Part shown: piece by piece, positions 1 through 5,745 of the stretch | How positions within the stretch are numbered: position 1 is the first letter of the stretch | Layout: each line of letters begins with the position of its first letter | Assembly (NCBI GenBank): GCA_013812005.1 | Contig: JACCUE010000148.1 | Coordinates: 1-6,359 of the forward strand | Length of the DNA stretch: 6,359 bases | Direction of reading: 5' to 3' | From: Thermoleophilaceae bacterium | GTDB lineage: Bacteria > Actinomycetota > Thermoleophilia > Solirubrobacterales > Thermoleophilaceae | Notes under the pieces: model-generated | Seen by the model: only the letters and a program-made list of their open reading frames with translations | Told to the model about the DNA's origin: nothing | The model's database searches: none | Position numbers and translations under genes: made by a program

Positions 1-12
1 TTGGGCGCGTGA
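1..12 (+). other. Possible 3' end of an upstream gene (TGATG overlap)
   Basis: Reading from base 1, the codons TTG GGC GCG TGA end at base 12, and the A of this TGA is the A of the pyruvate kinase ATG. TGATG overlaps of this kind are common where a downstream gene is translationally coupled to the gene before it. No Shine-Dalgarno lies in the 11 bases upstream of the ATG, which fits coupling but is weak evidence with so little sequence. Only three codons are visible, so no product can be named. Confidence 0.25.
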
Positions 13-1424
13 TGCGCTCCACCAAGATCGTTGCCACCATCGGCCCCGCCTCCGGCGATCCGGCCGTGCTCGAGCGCATGGTCGAGGAGGGCATGGACGT
101 GGCCCGGCTCAACTTCGCGCACGGGAACGCGGACTCGCACGCTGAGACCACCCGGCGCATCCGGGCAGCCGCGGAGAAGGTGGGCAGGAGGGTGGCGATC
201 CTGGGCGACGTGCCGGGTCCCAAGCTGCGGATCGGCCCGGTGGCCGGAGGGGTCACCGAGGTGCGCACCGGTTCCACGCTCGTCCTCACCACTCGTGCCG
301 TGGAGGGTGGCCCGGAATGCCTGCCGGTGGCGTGGCACGGCCTGTCGGACCTGGTGCAGACCGGCGACGTCATCTATCTGGCCGACGGAGCGATCCGGCT
401 GCGGGTGAGCGCCATCAGCCCGGAGGAGGTGGCGACCGAGGTCGAGGTGGGAGGCATCGTGGCTTCGCGCCAGGGGCTCAACCTGCCCAACGTGACCACC
501 TCCCTGCCCACGATCAGCGCGGACGACCTGGATCTGATCGACACGGGACTGGAGATGGGCGTGGACATGCTTGCGCTCTCCTTCGTGCGCAGCGCCGACG
601 ACCTCAAGCCGGTGCGCGAGCATCTCGCCTCCCGAGGCAGCGGGATCCCCCTGATCGCCAAGATCGAGAAGCCGCAGGCGGCCGCTTCGGCGGAGGCCAT
701 CATCGACGCGGCCGACGCGATCATGATCGCCCGCGGCGACCTGGGCATCGAGCTGCCGATCGAGCAGGTGCCGCTCGTGCAGAAGCGCCTGCTGGTGCTG
801 GCCGGGCGCAGGGCCGTGCCGGCGATCACCGCCACCCAGATGCTCGAGTCGATGGTCAACTCCCCCCGGCCCACCCGCGCCGAGGTGGCCGACGTGGCCA
901 ACGCGATCTTCGACGGGACCGACGCGGTGATGCTCTCCCAGGAGACGGCGGTCGGCAACCATCCGGTCGAGGCGGTGCACATGATGTCCCAGATCGCCCG
1001 TGCCACCGAGCGCGAGCTGCCTTATGGCCGCTGGCTGTCCGAGCGGGGCCCGCAGGCCAGCAACCAGCACCACGCCATCGCCTTCGGGGCGGTGGGGGCG
1101 GTCTACCAGCTGGGCCTGAAGGCGATCGTCTGCCCCACCCGGTCGGGCACCACCGCAAGGCTGGTGTCCTCCTACCGGCCCAGGGCTCCCGTGCTCGCGC
1201 TGTGCACCGATCCCGCGGTCATGCGCCGCTGCACGCTCCTATGGGGGGTGAGGGCCACCATGCGTGAGGAGGCCACGGACACCATGGACCTGCTCGAGGA
1301 GTGCGCCACCGCGGCGGTGGAGGAGGGGCTGGCCGAGAAGGGCGACAAGATCGGCATCACGGCGGGGCTGCCACCGGGGCGCGCCGGAGGAACCAACCTC
1401 TTCAAGGTCCACGACGTGGAATAG
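12..1424 (+). CDS. pyk: Pyruvate kinase, predicted K+-independent type
   Basis: Cytoplasmic glycolytic enzyme that transfers phosphate from phosphoenolpyruvate to ADP, giving pyruvate and ATP. The 470-residue length is normal for bacterial enzymes. The first barrel part opens with RSTKIVATIGPAS and includes substrate-binding Arg32 and NFAHG (34-38). The B lid domain spans about 68-165. The barrel resumes with IAKIEKP (catalytic Lys217, Mg ligand Glu219), ARGDLGIE (Mg ligand Asp243), ATQMLESM (274-281, Thr275) and PTRAE (287-291). The C-terminal domain (about 350-470) has the TRSGTTARLVS loop that in relatives binds phosphorylated effectors. The loop GDVPGPKLRIG has Lys71 where K+-dependent enzymes have Glu (rabbit muscle Glu117), Val67 in place of a K+-ligand Thr, and Ala36 in place of a K+-ligand Ser. 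This is the K+-independent signature. A GTG at 9 would add one residue; I chose ATG at 12 because it overlaps an upstream TGA. The family call is very secure; regulation is not visible. Confidence 0.97.
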   Translation: MRSTKIVATIGPASGDPAVLERMVEEGMDVARLNFAHGNADSHAETTRRIRAAAEKVGRRVAILGDVPGPKLRIGPVAGGVTEVRTGSTLVLTTRAVEGGPECLPVAWHGLSDLVQTGDVIYLADGAIRLRVSAISPEEVATEVEVGGIVASRQGLNLPNVTTSLPTISADDLDLIDTGLEMGVDMLALSFVRSADDLKPVREHLASRGSGIPLIAKIEKPQAAASAEAIIDAADAIMIARGDLGIELPIEQVPLVQKRLLVLAGRRAVPAITATQMLESMVNSPRPTRAEVADVANAIFDGTDAVMLSQETAVGNHPVEAVHMMSQIARATERELPYGRWLSERGPQASNQHHAIAFGAVGAVYQLGLKAIVCPTRSGTTARLVSSYRPRAPVLALCTDPAVMRRCTLLWGVRATMREEATDTMDLLEECATAAVEEGLAEKGDKIGITAGLPPGRAGGTNLFKVHDVE

Positions 1425-1426
1425 CG

Positions 1427-1473
1427 CCCGGTCGGCACGCAGGGACGAGCTCGTGACGCCCTTCCCGACCGGG
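1427..1473 (+). terminator. Inverted repeat just after pyruvate kinase
   Basis: A 9-bp perfect stem, CCCGGTCGG/CCGACCGGG, starts 3 bases past the pyruvate kinase stop. Its 29-base loop contains the self-complementary ACGAGCTCGT, so a nested two-stem structure can form. No T-run follows (the next bases are AGAGGCGATG). This could be a U-less terminator or an mRNA 3'-end stabiliser. Confidence 0.35.
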
Positions 1474-1532
1474 AGAGGCGATGCGCGACCTACCGGCTCA
1501 CCAGCTCTTCGGCTCGGTCGGGCACACCGCTC

Positions 1533-1558
1533 CCTCGAGGGGACCGCCCCCCTCGAGG
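1533..1558. terminator. Probable bidirectional terminator hairpin
   Basis: Perfect 10-bp inverted repeat CCTCGAGGGG / CCCCTCGAGG with the six-base loop ACCGCC. It lies 108 bases past the pyruvate kinase stop and 31 bases past the stop of the convergent minus-strand gene. The stem is symmetrical, so it would form in transcripts from either strand. There is no clear U-tract on either side. A competing 9-bp pairing, AGGGGACCG (1538-1546) with CGGTCCCCT (1562-1570), uses part of the same bases. Confidence 0.55.
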
Positions 1559-1589
1559 TGACGGTCCCCTGTGGCCCGGCTCGGTGCTG

Positions 1590-2612
1590 TTACGCGTTGG
1601 CCAGGTCGCGCTCGGTGGCCTTGAGTACGCCGGCGCGGTTCTTGCGTGCCCGCTCGTAGGTGCGGACCTCCTTCGCGCGGTCGTCGTCACCCTCGCCGAG
1701 CACGGACTCGATCTCGGCGACGGACAGCTCGTCGTAGCCCGGCCACGGCTCTTCCCCGCGCAGCGAGGTGACCTTGTCGAGGATCGTGGTCCTGTTCTGC
1801 TGCTTTCGCTCGTAGGAGTCGACCTTCGCCAGGTCGATCTGGGAGAGCTCGCTCAGCTTGCCGATGATCTCGTCAGCCGTGAGCTTGTCGTAGCGGGCGA
1901 TCGCGAGGTCTTCCTCTGATGCCACCGCGCCCTTGGCCTGTCCTTCGGCCTGGGCGACGCCCGGCACCTTGCGAGCTTGGCGCGCGCCGCGCTTTGTCCG
2001 GGCGGTCGTGCCGCCGGCGGTCTTCTTGGCTTTCTCGCCGGCGTCGCGCACCGCGTCGGCCGCGCCCGTCTTCGAGAGGTCATAGGAGCCGTTGCCTTCG
2101 ACCTCGGCCCCGACCACCGCATCGGTGAGCTTGGGAATCTCCCCGAGCACGCTGTCGAGCATCTTCTGTTCGTCTGAGCGGATCGAGGCGGCCAGATCGG
2201 CCGTCTTCGTGTCGCCGACCGAGCGGGCGAGGCGCTCGAGCGCGGTGTAGGTCGCGATCTCGAGCGCTTCGGTGGCGCAGGCGTCCTTGGCGTTCTTGAG
2301 CACCTTCTCCTCCCCGCCGCTGCCGCGAACGAGGTCGACGGGGGTCTTCGCGAACGCCAGCACCTGGCCGATCACACCCCCGGCCGCCCCGACTGCGACC
2401 TGGAGCGGGTTGTTGCCAGAGCCGAGATCGCTCAGCCGCCTCTGCACTCGCTCGGCGTGGTCGCGCGTCTGGGTCAAGTGCTTCTCCAGCCCGCTGCGAT
2501 ACGACCCTCTGGGGGTCATAGCGATCTGCGACTGCAGCACACGGGTCAAACCGACCTCCGTGGCGTGGGCTTCGTTGAGATACTGCACAACCTTCTGCTG
2601 GGACTGACTCAT
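1590..2612 (-). CDS. Ferritin-like DUF892/YciF-type protein with tandem C-terminal YD-L/YER-NR repeats
   Basis: A 340-residue protein with no signal peptide, probably cytoplasmic. Residues 1-165 resemble the DUF892/YciF-like ferritin-fold helical bundle: helix 1 around NEAHATE (13-19), helix 2 around LEKHLTQTRDHAERV (42-56), a Gly/Ala-rich hydrophobic link (70-95), then ATEALEIATYTALERL (113-128) and SIRSDEQKML (143-152). A basic Ala/Lys/Gly/Thr linker (about 185-235) joins this to two copies of a helical unit. Copy 1 has YDKLTADEI (241-249) and YERKQQNR (267-274). Copy 2 has YDELSVAEI (293-301) and YERARKNR (319-326). Key residues repeat exactly 52 apart. DUF892-type proteins are associated with stress responses; the biochemical role is not settled and I infer none here. 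Some usual metal ligands in helix 2 seem replaced. AAAAGGAGG lies 9 bases before this ATG, so in-frame starts further upstream are rejected. The gene is monocistronic, with 261 bases free upstream. Confidence 0.8.
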   Translation of the reverse strand: MSQSQQKVVQYLNEAHATEVGLTRVLQSQIAMTPRGSYRSGLEKHLTQTRDHAERVQRRLSDLGSGNNPLQVAVGAAGGVIGQVLAFAKTPVDLVRGSGGEEKVLKNAKDACATEALEIATYTALERLARSVGDTKTADLAASIRSDEQKMLDSVLGEIPKLTDAVVGAEVEGNGSYDLSKTGAADAVRDAGEKAKKTAGGTTARTKRGARQARKVPGVAQAEGQAKGAVASEEDLAIARYDKLTADEIIGKLSELSQIDLAKVDSYERKQQNRTTILDKVTSLRGEEPWPGYDELSVAEIESVLGEGDDDRAKEVRTYERARKNRAGVLKATERDLANA

Positions 2613-2621
2613 ACGAGTCGG

Positions 2622-2630
2622 CCTCCTTTT
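2622..2630 (-). promoter_or_regulatory. Strong Shine-Dalgarno that sets the start of the DUF892-type gene
   Basis: Read on the minus strand this is AAAAGGAGG, an almost perfect anti-16S match. It ends 9 bases before the ATG at 2612-2610. Earlier in-frame ATGs near 2660, 2639 and 2633 lie upstream of or against this site, so they would translate through the ribosome-binding site. The start at 2612 is therefore preferred. Confidence 0.85.
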
Positions 2631-2835
2631 CATAGACATGTGGAGCTCCGAACCGCCCATCGACAGCGGTGGGCAGGGACGGCCGCTTGGGTCACAACCG
2701 GGCTCACGACGGCCTGGATCAGCGATGCTAGGGCTCGTTATCCAGCCGAGCGTGAAGATCGTGATGCCGGGCGGGGGTTATTCGGCCGTAAGGAGCTGAA
2801 GGGTAACTGTGCCCGTAACGGAATGTCCCAAACCG

Positions 2836-2857
2836 TCAAGCCAGGGGGGAGGCTTGA
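2836..2857 (-). terminator. Hairpin after the sulfatase/LTA-synthase-like gene
   Basis: Perfect 7-bp stem TCAAGCC/GGCTTGA with an 8-base loop of mostly C on the transcript (CCCCCC-rich). It starts 16 bases past the TAG of the minus-strand gene. The bases that follow on the minus strand are CGGTTTGGG, a short T-run only. This is a modest but well-placed terminator candidate, and it separates the gene from the DUF892-type gene. Confidence 0.5.
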
Positions 2858-2873
2858 GGACGGCCGTCGGGAC

Positions 2874-4973
2874 CTACCCGGTCCAGAAAGCCCTCACCGA
2901 GTTGGCGCCCTGCTGAAGCAGGCGCTCAGGGAAGATGGCCGAGAACCTGGGTGGGCCCGTCCACCAAGGGTTGATCGGAACGACCGCCGCAACGCGGCCG
3001 TTGAGGGTCAGAACGAGCTCGCGACCTGCGGGCACCTGCTCCAGCACGTTGCCGGTCAAGAGAGCCGGGACAAGACCGGAGGCGCGCGAGACCCGCTCCA
3101 GCTGTCTCCTCTGCTCGATCCGCACCGCGGCGGGCCCTCCGAGCCTCACCCTCGGATCTTCGAGTCGGCGCCCGATCCACTCGGGATGGTGCTCCTGGTC
3201 CACGAGGTCGGGGCCGTCGGCCCCGGTGCCGAACATGCGGATGCGTCGCTCGAGGGCGTCGCGAAACCTCCGGTCGAGCTTCGCGGCGGACGCAGTGACC
3301 GGCGGCAGCCGCGAGCTCGTGATCGTGACCGAAGGTCGCGGTCGCGGCTGACGACCGGTCAGGGAGCGGCCCTCGATCTCCCATGGGACCCGCCCGCCCA
3401 GCATCTCCATGATCGTCGGGAGGATGTCCGTGGTCCGCGCAGGTACGTCGATCACCGCCCCCCGGCGCTGTCTCGGAGCCTTGATGAAGAGCGGCACGAA
3501 CGCTATGTCCTGGGCGTTGGAAGGCGTGACGTCGCGCATCGGCTCGCCGGGAGCGAAGCTGACGCCGTGATCGGCTACGGCGACCACGAGAGACCGGTCA
3601 TACATGCCGACCGCTCGCAACCGGAGAAGGAGGCGCCCGAGCATCCTGTCGAGATATGCAACCTGCAGCAGATGCCGGTGCCATGCCTGGCGCACCAGCC
3701 ACGGGTCCGGGTCCCATCGCTGGACCGCACCCGCCTGAAACCCGCGCGGCAGATCCAGCGGCGCCGCACGTTCGTAGAAGCGGCCGGACGGCAGCCGGAT
3801 CCAGGGGTAGTGCGGGAGCAGCATGTGGACGTAGTGGAGCTCCGGCTTCTCGGTGCGTTGGAGGCCCCCGATGAGACGCCCGAAGGGGTCGACTGCTTCG
3901 CCGAGGTCGACGCCCTCTCCCAAGTCCCCGAGCCAGGGCTCGAGGTCAGGGGGGGCGGCAGCATGAGCCGCTATCTCAACCCCGTCGGTCACCGACGCGA
4001 GGACTCGTCGCGGAAGGGCACCCTGGCCCGCGTCGCCGCACGATCCCGCGGGGCACATGCTCGTGAAGGTCTCGGCGGCACGAAGACGGTGGGAGTTGCG
4101 CAGCAGTGTGAAGAGGTTGCGCGGCTGCTCCGCGGCGGTGGGCGCTGTGCCGGGCGGCGGGAGGCTGCCCGTCAGGATTGCCGGCACGGCTGAGGTGGTC
4201 AGGTCCGAGACCGTGGTCGTGCGGCGATACCAGGTCGCATCGCGCGCGAGCTTCGCGAAGTTGGGATATCGCTCGGCATCGATCTGCTGCCGTGCATCCA
4301 TCAGCGAGGCGACCGGGAACTCGTCGAAAACGAGCATCACCACCGGCGCCGGCTTCGCGACCACCGGCGCCGGCGGCAGAACGACCCGTCCGGTCGGCGC
4401 ATCGATGAGAAAGAGGACAAGGAAGACCAACGGCGCCGGTGCAAGGACAAGGAGATACGTGCGCACGGTTCGGAAGCGGCTGTAGGCCAGCGCCAGCGCG
4501 ATGCCGAGCAAGAGGGCGCCGGCCAGCACGATCCAACCGGAGAGCGCACGATCGCCACCTCCGAAGAGATCGCCCGCGACGGCCTGCACCAGCCCGGCTG
4601 CGAACACCGCCGAGAGGACCGCGACGAATCCCAGGTGCAGTGCACGCGCCACCGACCGGCCGGCGAGGCTCGCGAGGAGCTCCAGGGCGAGCAGGGCAGC
4701 CGGGATGCCGACGACCATGGCGAGGGCGAACAGGATCACTTCGGTCCCCGAGGACGCCCGCAGCGCGAAGAACTCGGGCGTCTCGGAGATCACCTCGAAT
4801 GCCGGCTGCGCGACGGCGAACCCCACCAGCACCATGAGCTCGACTCCGCGTCGGAGCGTTCCTCGCAGGCGCTTCGACCGCCCGCCTGCGACATCGCCGC
4901 CGGACCCCCCGAGCTCGGCTCGAGCAACGGGTGGGCGAGAGCCGGGCATGCGAGCGATAGTCGGAATGCGCAA
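2874..4973 (-). CDS. Membrane-anchored sulfatase/LTA-synthase-like hydrolase or transferase (alkaline phosphatase superfamily)
   Basis: A 699-residue polytopic protein. An Arg-rich cytoplasmic tail (1-42) is followed by five predicted membrane segments (about 43-63, 78-103, 110-134, 145-166, 172-191). This places the catalytic part outside the membrane, as in lipoteichoic acid synthases. The catalytic domain (about 210-545) has MLVFDEFP (213-220, metal-ligand Asp217/Glu218 region), TTSAVPAILTG (259-269), HMLLPHYPW (383-391), VADHG (466-470, ligands Asp468/His469) and RTTDILPTI (513-521). Thr259 aligns with the sulfatase Cys/Ser nucleophile, and no C/S-x-P-x-R motif exists. Formylglycine sulfatase activity is therefore unlikely, and phosphoester or phosphoglycerol transfer fits better. 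The C-terminal 150 residues look like a separate beta-rich domain (LTLNGRVAAVVP, then GANSVRAFW). The start is TTG, with AGAGG 8 bases upstream; an ATG at codon 9 has no ribosome-binding site. The substrate is unknown. The gene stands alone and is divergent from the 5144 gene. Confidence 0.85.
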   Translation of the reverse strand: MRIPTIARMPGSRPPVARAELGGSGGDVAGGRSKRLRGTLRRGVELMVLVGFAVAQPAFEVISETPEFFALRASSGTEVILFALAMVVGIPAALLALELLASLAGRSVARALHLGFVAVLSAVFAAGLVQAVAGDLFGGGDRALSGWIVLAGALLLGIALALAYSRFRTVRTYLLVLAPAPLVFLVLFLIDAPTGRVVLPPAPVVAKPAPVVMLVFDEFPVASLMDARQQIDAERYPNFAKLARDATWYRRTTTVSDLTTSAVPAILTGSLPPPGTAPTAAEQPRNLFTLLRNSHRLRAAETFTSMCPAGSCGDAGQGALPRRVLASVTDGVEIAAHAAAPPDLEPWLGDLGEGVDLGEAVDPFGRLIGGLQRTEKPELHYVHMLLPHYPWIRLPSGRFYERAAPLDLPRGFQAGAVQRWDPDPWLVRQAWHRHLLQVAYLDRMLGRLLLRLRAVGMYDRSLVVAVADHGVSFAPGEPMRDVTPSNAQDIAFVPLFIKAPRQRRGAVIDVPARTTDILPTIMEMLGGRVPWEIEGRSLTGRQPRPRPSVTITSSRLPPVTASAAKLDRRFRDALERRIRMFGTGADGPDLVDQEHHPEWIGRRLEDPRVRLGGPAAVRIEQRRQLERVSRASGLVPALLTGNVLEQVPAGRELVLTLNGRVAAVVPINPWWTGPPRFSAIFPERLLQQGANSVRAFWTG

Positions 4974-5143
4974 GGAAGGAGCCTCTGTTCTCGCTCGACG
5001 TCTTAGCAGTCCCCGGAGGGTAGCGGCGGGGGTTGCCTGGTTGCGGTAGCTTTATGGCGCATTGACGTCACTGATCGGGCGCATGGGGTACAGCGCTCGA
5101 AGGCCGCGTCAACGTTCTGCCAAACAGCGAATGGGGAGATGCG
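4974..5143. promoter_or_regulatory. Divergent intergenic region with a TGACGTCA palindrome
   Basis: These 170 bases must carry promoters for the minus-strand sulfatase-like gene and the plus-strand Cys-repeat pair. On the plus strand TTGACG (5062-5067) is a good -35 match, but no convincing -10 follows; the best nearby bases are GGTACA (5087-5092, 19-base spacer). The -35-like element overlaps the perfect 8-base palindrome TGACGTCA (5063-5070), a possible operator half-shared by both directions. On the minus strand CATAAA (5056-5051) is the only AT-rich -10-like stretch. All assignments are weak. Confidence 0.3.
5133..5138 (+). promoter_or_regulatory. Shine-Dalgarno of the lipoprotein gene
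   Basis: GGGGAG lies 5 bases before the GTG at 5144. The nearer ATG at 5139 is in another frame. The GTG start produces a well-formed lipoprotein signal peptide, which supports this choice. Confidence 0.7.
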
Positions 5144-5737
5144 GTGGCAAGCAGCGGAGTGTTCCGGGTGGCGGTGTCGACGTGTCTCGTGGGAGCGCTC
5201 GGCATCAGTGCCTGCGGCGGGGGATCGACCGCGACGCCAAAGCCGCCGACGGACCCCGTGGCGACGGCGCTGATGGCGCCCGGCGTGCGCACTGTGGTGA
5301 TCCCCAAGCAGAGCGCTGCCCTGACCATCGTGGTCCCGCCGTGCGGCTTGGCGAAGACGCAACAGCAGACGACGCGGACTCCTCCCGGCTCGAACCAGGT
5401 CGTGGTGCCCCAGAGCGCGCTCGACCAGACGATCGCCATCCAGCCGTGCATGCAGGGCGCGGAGAAGAGCGCGGGTGGCTCGAGCACGGTCCTGCTCAGC
5501 CCCGGCGGCACAGGCTCCGCGGCCAGCCAGGAGAGCCCGCCGCCCAATCAGCTGCTCCTGCCCAAGAACAGCAACGTCACGAAGCTCATCGTGCCGCCGT
5601 GCCTCGTGCTGATGAGCTCCAGCAGCTCCGGGGGCCAGTCCGGCGGGCCCAATGCCGTGCTGCCGGGCGCCCGGCGCCAGGGGGCCGTGACCGCGCCGCC
5701 CTGCACGGTGCAAATGACGAGCAGCAGTAGCAGCTAG
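5144..5737 (+). CDS. Unrecognised lipoprotein with four P-x12-C (VVPPC) repeats
   Basis: A 197-residue protein of no family I recognise. The N-terminus is a lipoprotein signal: one Arg at 8, a hydrophobic core at 9-20, and lipobox ISAC with Cys24 as the predicted lipidated residue, followed by GGGST. The mature part has four modules, each a hydrophobic stretch, Pro, then Cys 13 residues later: Pro54/Cys67 (TIVVPPC), Pro89/Cys102 (TIAIQPC), Pro140/Cys153 (KLIVPPC) and Pro174/Cys187 (VTAPPC). A Cys-less half-module (STVLLSP, 114-120) sits between modules 2 and 3. Modules 3 and 4 are each followed by Met and a Ser run (157-162, 191-197). Outside the signal, only the four module Cys and the anchor Cys occur. 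Linkers are Gly/Ser/Pro/Gln-rich and probably flexible. Eight bases separate it from its paralogue downstream, so the two are probably one operon. Inferred location: outer face of the cytoplasmic membrane. The function is unknown; ligand binding, disulfide exchange or wall association are all possible. Confidence 0.82.
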   Translation: MASSGVFRVAVSTCLVGALGISACGGGSTATPKPPTDPVATALMAPGVRTVVIPKQSAALTIVVPPCGLAKTQQQTTRTPPGSNQVVVPQSALDQTIAIQPCMQGAEKSAGGSSTVLLSPGGTGSAASQESPPPNQLLLPKNSNVTKLIVPPCLVLMSSSSSGGQSGGPNAVLPGARRQGAVTAPPCTVQMTSSSSS

Positions 5738-5745
5738 GGCCCGGC

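Larger units (their letters stand above)
1425..1589. other. Convergent intergenic region with stacked inverted repeats
   Basis: This 165-base gap separates the 3' ends of pyruvate kinase (+) and the DUF892-type gene (-). No convincing gene lies in it. It contains a 9-bp inverted repeat, CCCGGTCGG (1427-1435) with CCGACCGGG (1465-1473). The loop of that repeat holds the perfect palindrome ACGAGCTCGT (1445-1454). A separate strong hairpin follows at 1533-1558. The position and symmetry fit transcription termination for both converging genes, although no clear U-tract is present. GC-rich actinobacteria often lack the U-tract. Confidence 0.5.
2613..2873 (-). promoter_or_regulatory. Intergenic leader and promoter region of the DUF892-type gene
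   Basis: The 261 bases between the two minus-strand genes hold no credible gene. On the minus strand there is a direct repeat GTTAC at a 12-base period (2819-2815 and 2807-2803). There is also a weak stress-sigma-like pair, GGTTTG (2834-2829) and GGGCAC (2814-2809), 14 bases apart. GGGCAC is one base off the GGGTAC -10 type used by SigB-like factors of actinobacteria. It would give a leader of almost 200 bases. No good TTGACA/TATAAT pair was found. The promoter assignment is tentative. Confidence 0.3.

Noticed and set aside
317..1267. Second plus-strand open frame (316 codons) inside pyruvate kinase
   Set aside because: It overlaps an unmistakable pyruvate kinase in another frame, and its product is low-complexity Arg/Gly/Ala-rich. 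It is a GC-rich shadow.
2457..4193. Long plus-strand open frame of 578 codons opposite the sulfatase-like gene
   Set aside because: It is antisense to a gene with clear family motifs and membrane segments. Its translation is Arg/Gly/Pro/His-rich with no domain sense, as expected for an opposite-strand shadow in GC-rich DNA.
2874..4973. Classical formylglycine sulfatase
   Set aside because: The C/S-x-P-x-R activation motif is absent; Thr is in the nucleophile place.
5003..5713. Minus-strand open frame opposite the lipoprotein gene
   Set aside because: The plus-strand product has a proper lipoprotein signal, a Shine-Dalgarno and regularly spaced repeats. The minus-strand product is His/Arg/Ala-rich without structure.
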